From JAUVXY01 sp964392345 (lineage in GTDB: Bacteria; Actinomycetota; Humimicrobiia; Humimicrobiales; Humimicrobiaceae): 12,401 nucleotides of DNA. The translations under genes and the position numbers were made by a program. The DNA lies in contig CAYMPQ010000053.1 in the NCBI GenBank assembly GCA_964392345.1, positions 1 to 12,401 of the forward strand, written 5' to 3'. Of the stretch, positions 12,098 through 12,401 are shown in pieces (position 1 is the stretch's first letter; each line of letters opens with the position of its first letter). The notes under the pieces were generated by a model. The model did not search any database, was not told where the DNA came from, and worked only from the letters and a program-made list of their open reading frames with translations.

Positions 12098-12173
12098 GGG
12101 CCGTTAGCTCAGTTGGTAGAGCACCGGACTTTTAATCCGGGTGTCGAAGGTTCGAATCCTTCACGGCTCACCA
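12098..12173 (+). tRNA. tRNA-Lys(TTT) with encoded CCA
   Basis: 76 bases with a complete cloverleaf. The acceptor stem GGGCCGT (12098-12104) pairs with ACGGCTC (12163-12169, one G-U). The D-stem is GCTC/GAGC. The anticodon stem CCGGA/TCCGG holds the loop CTTTTAA, so the anticodon is TTT at 12131-12133 (lysine AAA/AAG). The T-stem GAAGG/CCTTC holds the loop TTCGAAT. Discriminator A is at 12170 and CCA is genome-encoded at 12171-12173. The last 21 bases recur exactly 167 bp downstream, next to tRNA-Glu. Confidence 0.97.
12153..12173 (+). repeat. 21-bp direct repeat, copy 1 (3' end of tRNA-Lys)
   Basis: It begins at the fixed C of the T-loop and runs through the acceptor strand to CCA. An identical 21-base copy is at 12320-12340. 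Duplicated tRNA 3' ends are the usual footprint of site-specific integration at tRNA genes. Confidence 0.9.
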
Positions 12174-12215
12174 GATTTATATAAGTAAAAGGTGGGTACA
12201 GTGGAGACAATTTGG

Positions 12216-12242
12216 GCAAACATGCCATTGGTGCATGTTTGC
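12216..12242 (+). repeat. Perfect 10-bp inverted repeat (hairpin)
   Basis: GCAAACATGC (12216-12225) and GCATGTTTGC (12233-12242) are exact reverse complements around the loop CATTGGT. There is no downstream T-run, so it is not an intrinsic terminator. It is the left-hand structure of the element between the tRNAs. Confidence 0.85.
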
Positions 12243-12319
12243 AGGATTCGAAAAGACGGACTGGAAGCGAAGCTGAAAGGAGTCTGCGTCTCTGCAGCGA
12301 ACGAAGTGAGACGAAAGAA

Positions 12320-12340
12320 CGAATCCTTCACGGCTCACCA
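12320..12340 (+). repeat. 21-bp direct repeat, copy 2 (orphan tRNA-Lys 3' end)
   Basis: Exact copy of 12153-12173, including ACGGCTC and ACCA, but not preceded by a tRNA body: no D-arm or anticodon arm can be drawn upstream. It is followed after 8 bp by tRNA-Glu, so this copy probably marks the original tRNA-Lys/tRNA-Glu junction. Confidence 0.9.
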
Positions 12341-12348
12341 TTACGAGA

Positions 12349-12401
12349 GGCCTGTTCGTCTAGTGGTTAGGACAGTAGGTTTTCAACCTACCAACAGGAG
12401 T
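12349..12401 (+). tRNA. tRNA-Glu(TTC), 3' part outside window
   Basis: The 5' acceptor strand GGCCTGT is at 12349-12355. The D-stem GTCT/GGAC surrounds AGTGGTTA. The anticodon stem GTAGG (12375-12379)/CCTAC (12387-12391) holds the loop TTTTCAA, so the anticodon is TTC at 12382-12384 (glutamate GAA/GAG). The sequence resembles bacterial tRNA-Glu (GGCCxxTTCGTCTAGxGGTTAGGAC). The window ends in the T-arm, so the acceptor 3' strand and CCA are not visible. Confidence 0.93.

Larger units (their letters stand above)
12174..12340 (+). mobile_element. Putative 167-bp non-coding element inserted at the tRNA-Lys 3' end
   Basis: One repeat unit: 146 bp of unique sequence followed by the second copy of the tRNA-Lys 3' end. 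There is no ORF of note. It contains a perfect 10-bp hairpin (12216-12225/12233-12242, 7-base loop); an outer stem GGATTCG (12244-12250) with CGAATCC (12320-12326); inside it a stem of AGACG+GACT (12254-12262) with AGTC+CGTCT (12281-12291, TG bulged); a small AGC-GAA-GCT hairpin (12266-12274); and GTCTC (12288-12292) opposite GAGAC (12308-12312), which competes with the previous stem. The inner part (12254-12319) looks richer in G+C than the surroundings. The arrangement suggests a MITE-like or structured-RNA element using the tRNA 3' end as target, not a normal tRNA spacer. The inference rests on one locus, with no family match available. Confidence 0.45.

Noticed and set aside
12174..12340. 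The inter-tRNA segment as a third, degenerate tRNA
   Set aside because: Only the last 21 bases match tRNA-Lys. No D-arm, anticodon arm or 5' acceptor strand can be aligned upstream.
12153..12340. The two 21-bp repeats as a CRISPR array
   Set aside because: There are only two copies, 146 bp apart, and one is part of a functional tRNA gene. Spacer length and repeat identity do not fit CRISPR.

Overview
The window is bacterial chromosome with low GC content (roughly mid-30s percent by eye), Lys/Glu-rich proteins, clear Shine-Dalgarno sites and several TTG starts. The chaperone operon is headed by an HspR-type MerR regulator rather than a HrcA/CIRCE system. HspR control is known from Actinobacteria, Chloroflexi, Thermotogales/Aquificales-type thermophiles, epsilon/deltaproteobacteria and several uncultured phyla. 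With the low GC this suggests an uncultivated, probably anaerobic lineage, but the phylum cannot be fixed from this sequence.

Layout: (1) 1-1025, the end of an AbiEi antitoxin and a complete AbiEii toxin (type IV toxin-antitoxin). (2) 1104-7347, a rightward heat-shock operon: promoter, hspR-like regulator, dnaK, a type-II (CbpA-like, zinc-finger-free) dnaJ, and clpB. There is no grpE in the window. Together these form the DnaK-ClpB disaggregation machine with its repressor as first gene; a degenerate HAIR-like operator lies in the leader, and a strong 20-pair hairpin lies between dnaK and dnaJ. (3) 10220-7390, a leftward operon of four membrane/envelope-associated genes: MgtC-family protein, YihY/BrkB-family membrane protein, Mut7-C RNase-domain protein and PlsC-type acyltransferase. 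The last three are joined by ATGA stop/start overlaps. (4) 10318-11974, rightward: a structured leader, a site-2-type intramembrane metalloprotease with two CBS domains, and a small YtxH-like membrane protein. (5) 11998-12401, a tRNA array: tRNA-Lys(TTT) and the 5' part of tRNA-Glu(TTC).

The least explained feature lies between the two tRNAs. The last 21 bases of tRNA-Lys, including CCA, are repeated exactly 167 bp downstream, only 8 bp before tRNA-Glu. The DNA in between carries no gene but is rich in inverted repeats: a perfect 10-bp hairpin, a 9-bp bulged stem, and an outer stem whose left arm is also complementary to the tRNA-Lys T-arm. This looks like a tiny non-coding element that inserted at the tRNA 3' end and restored it, and it is my main candidate for an undescribed system.
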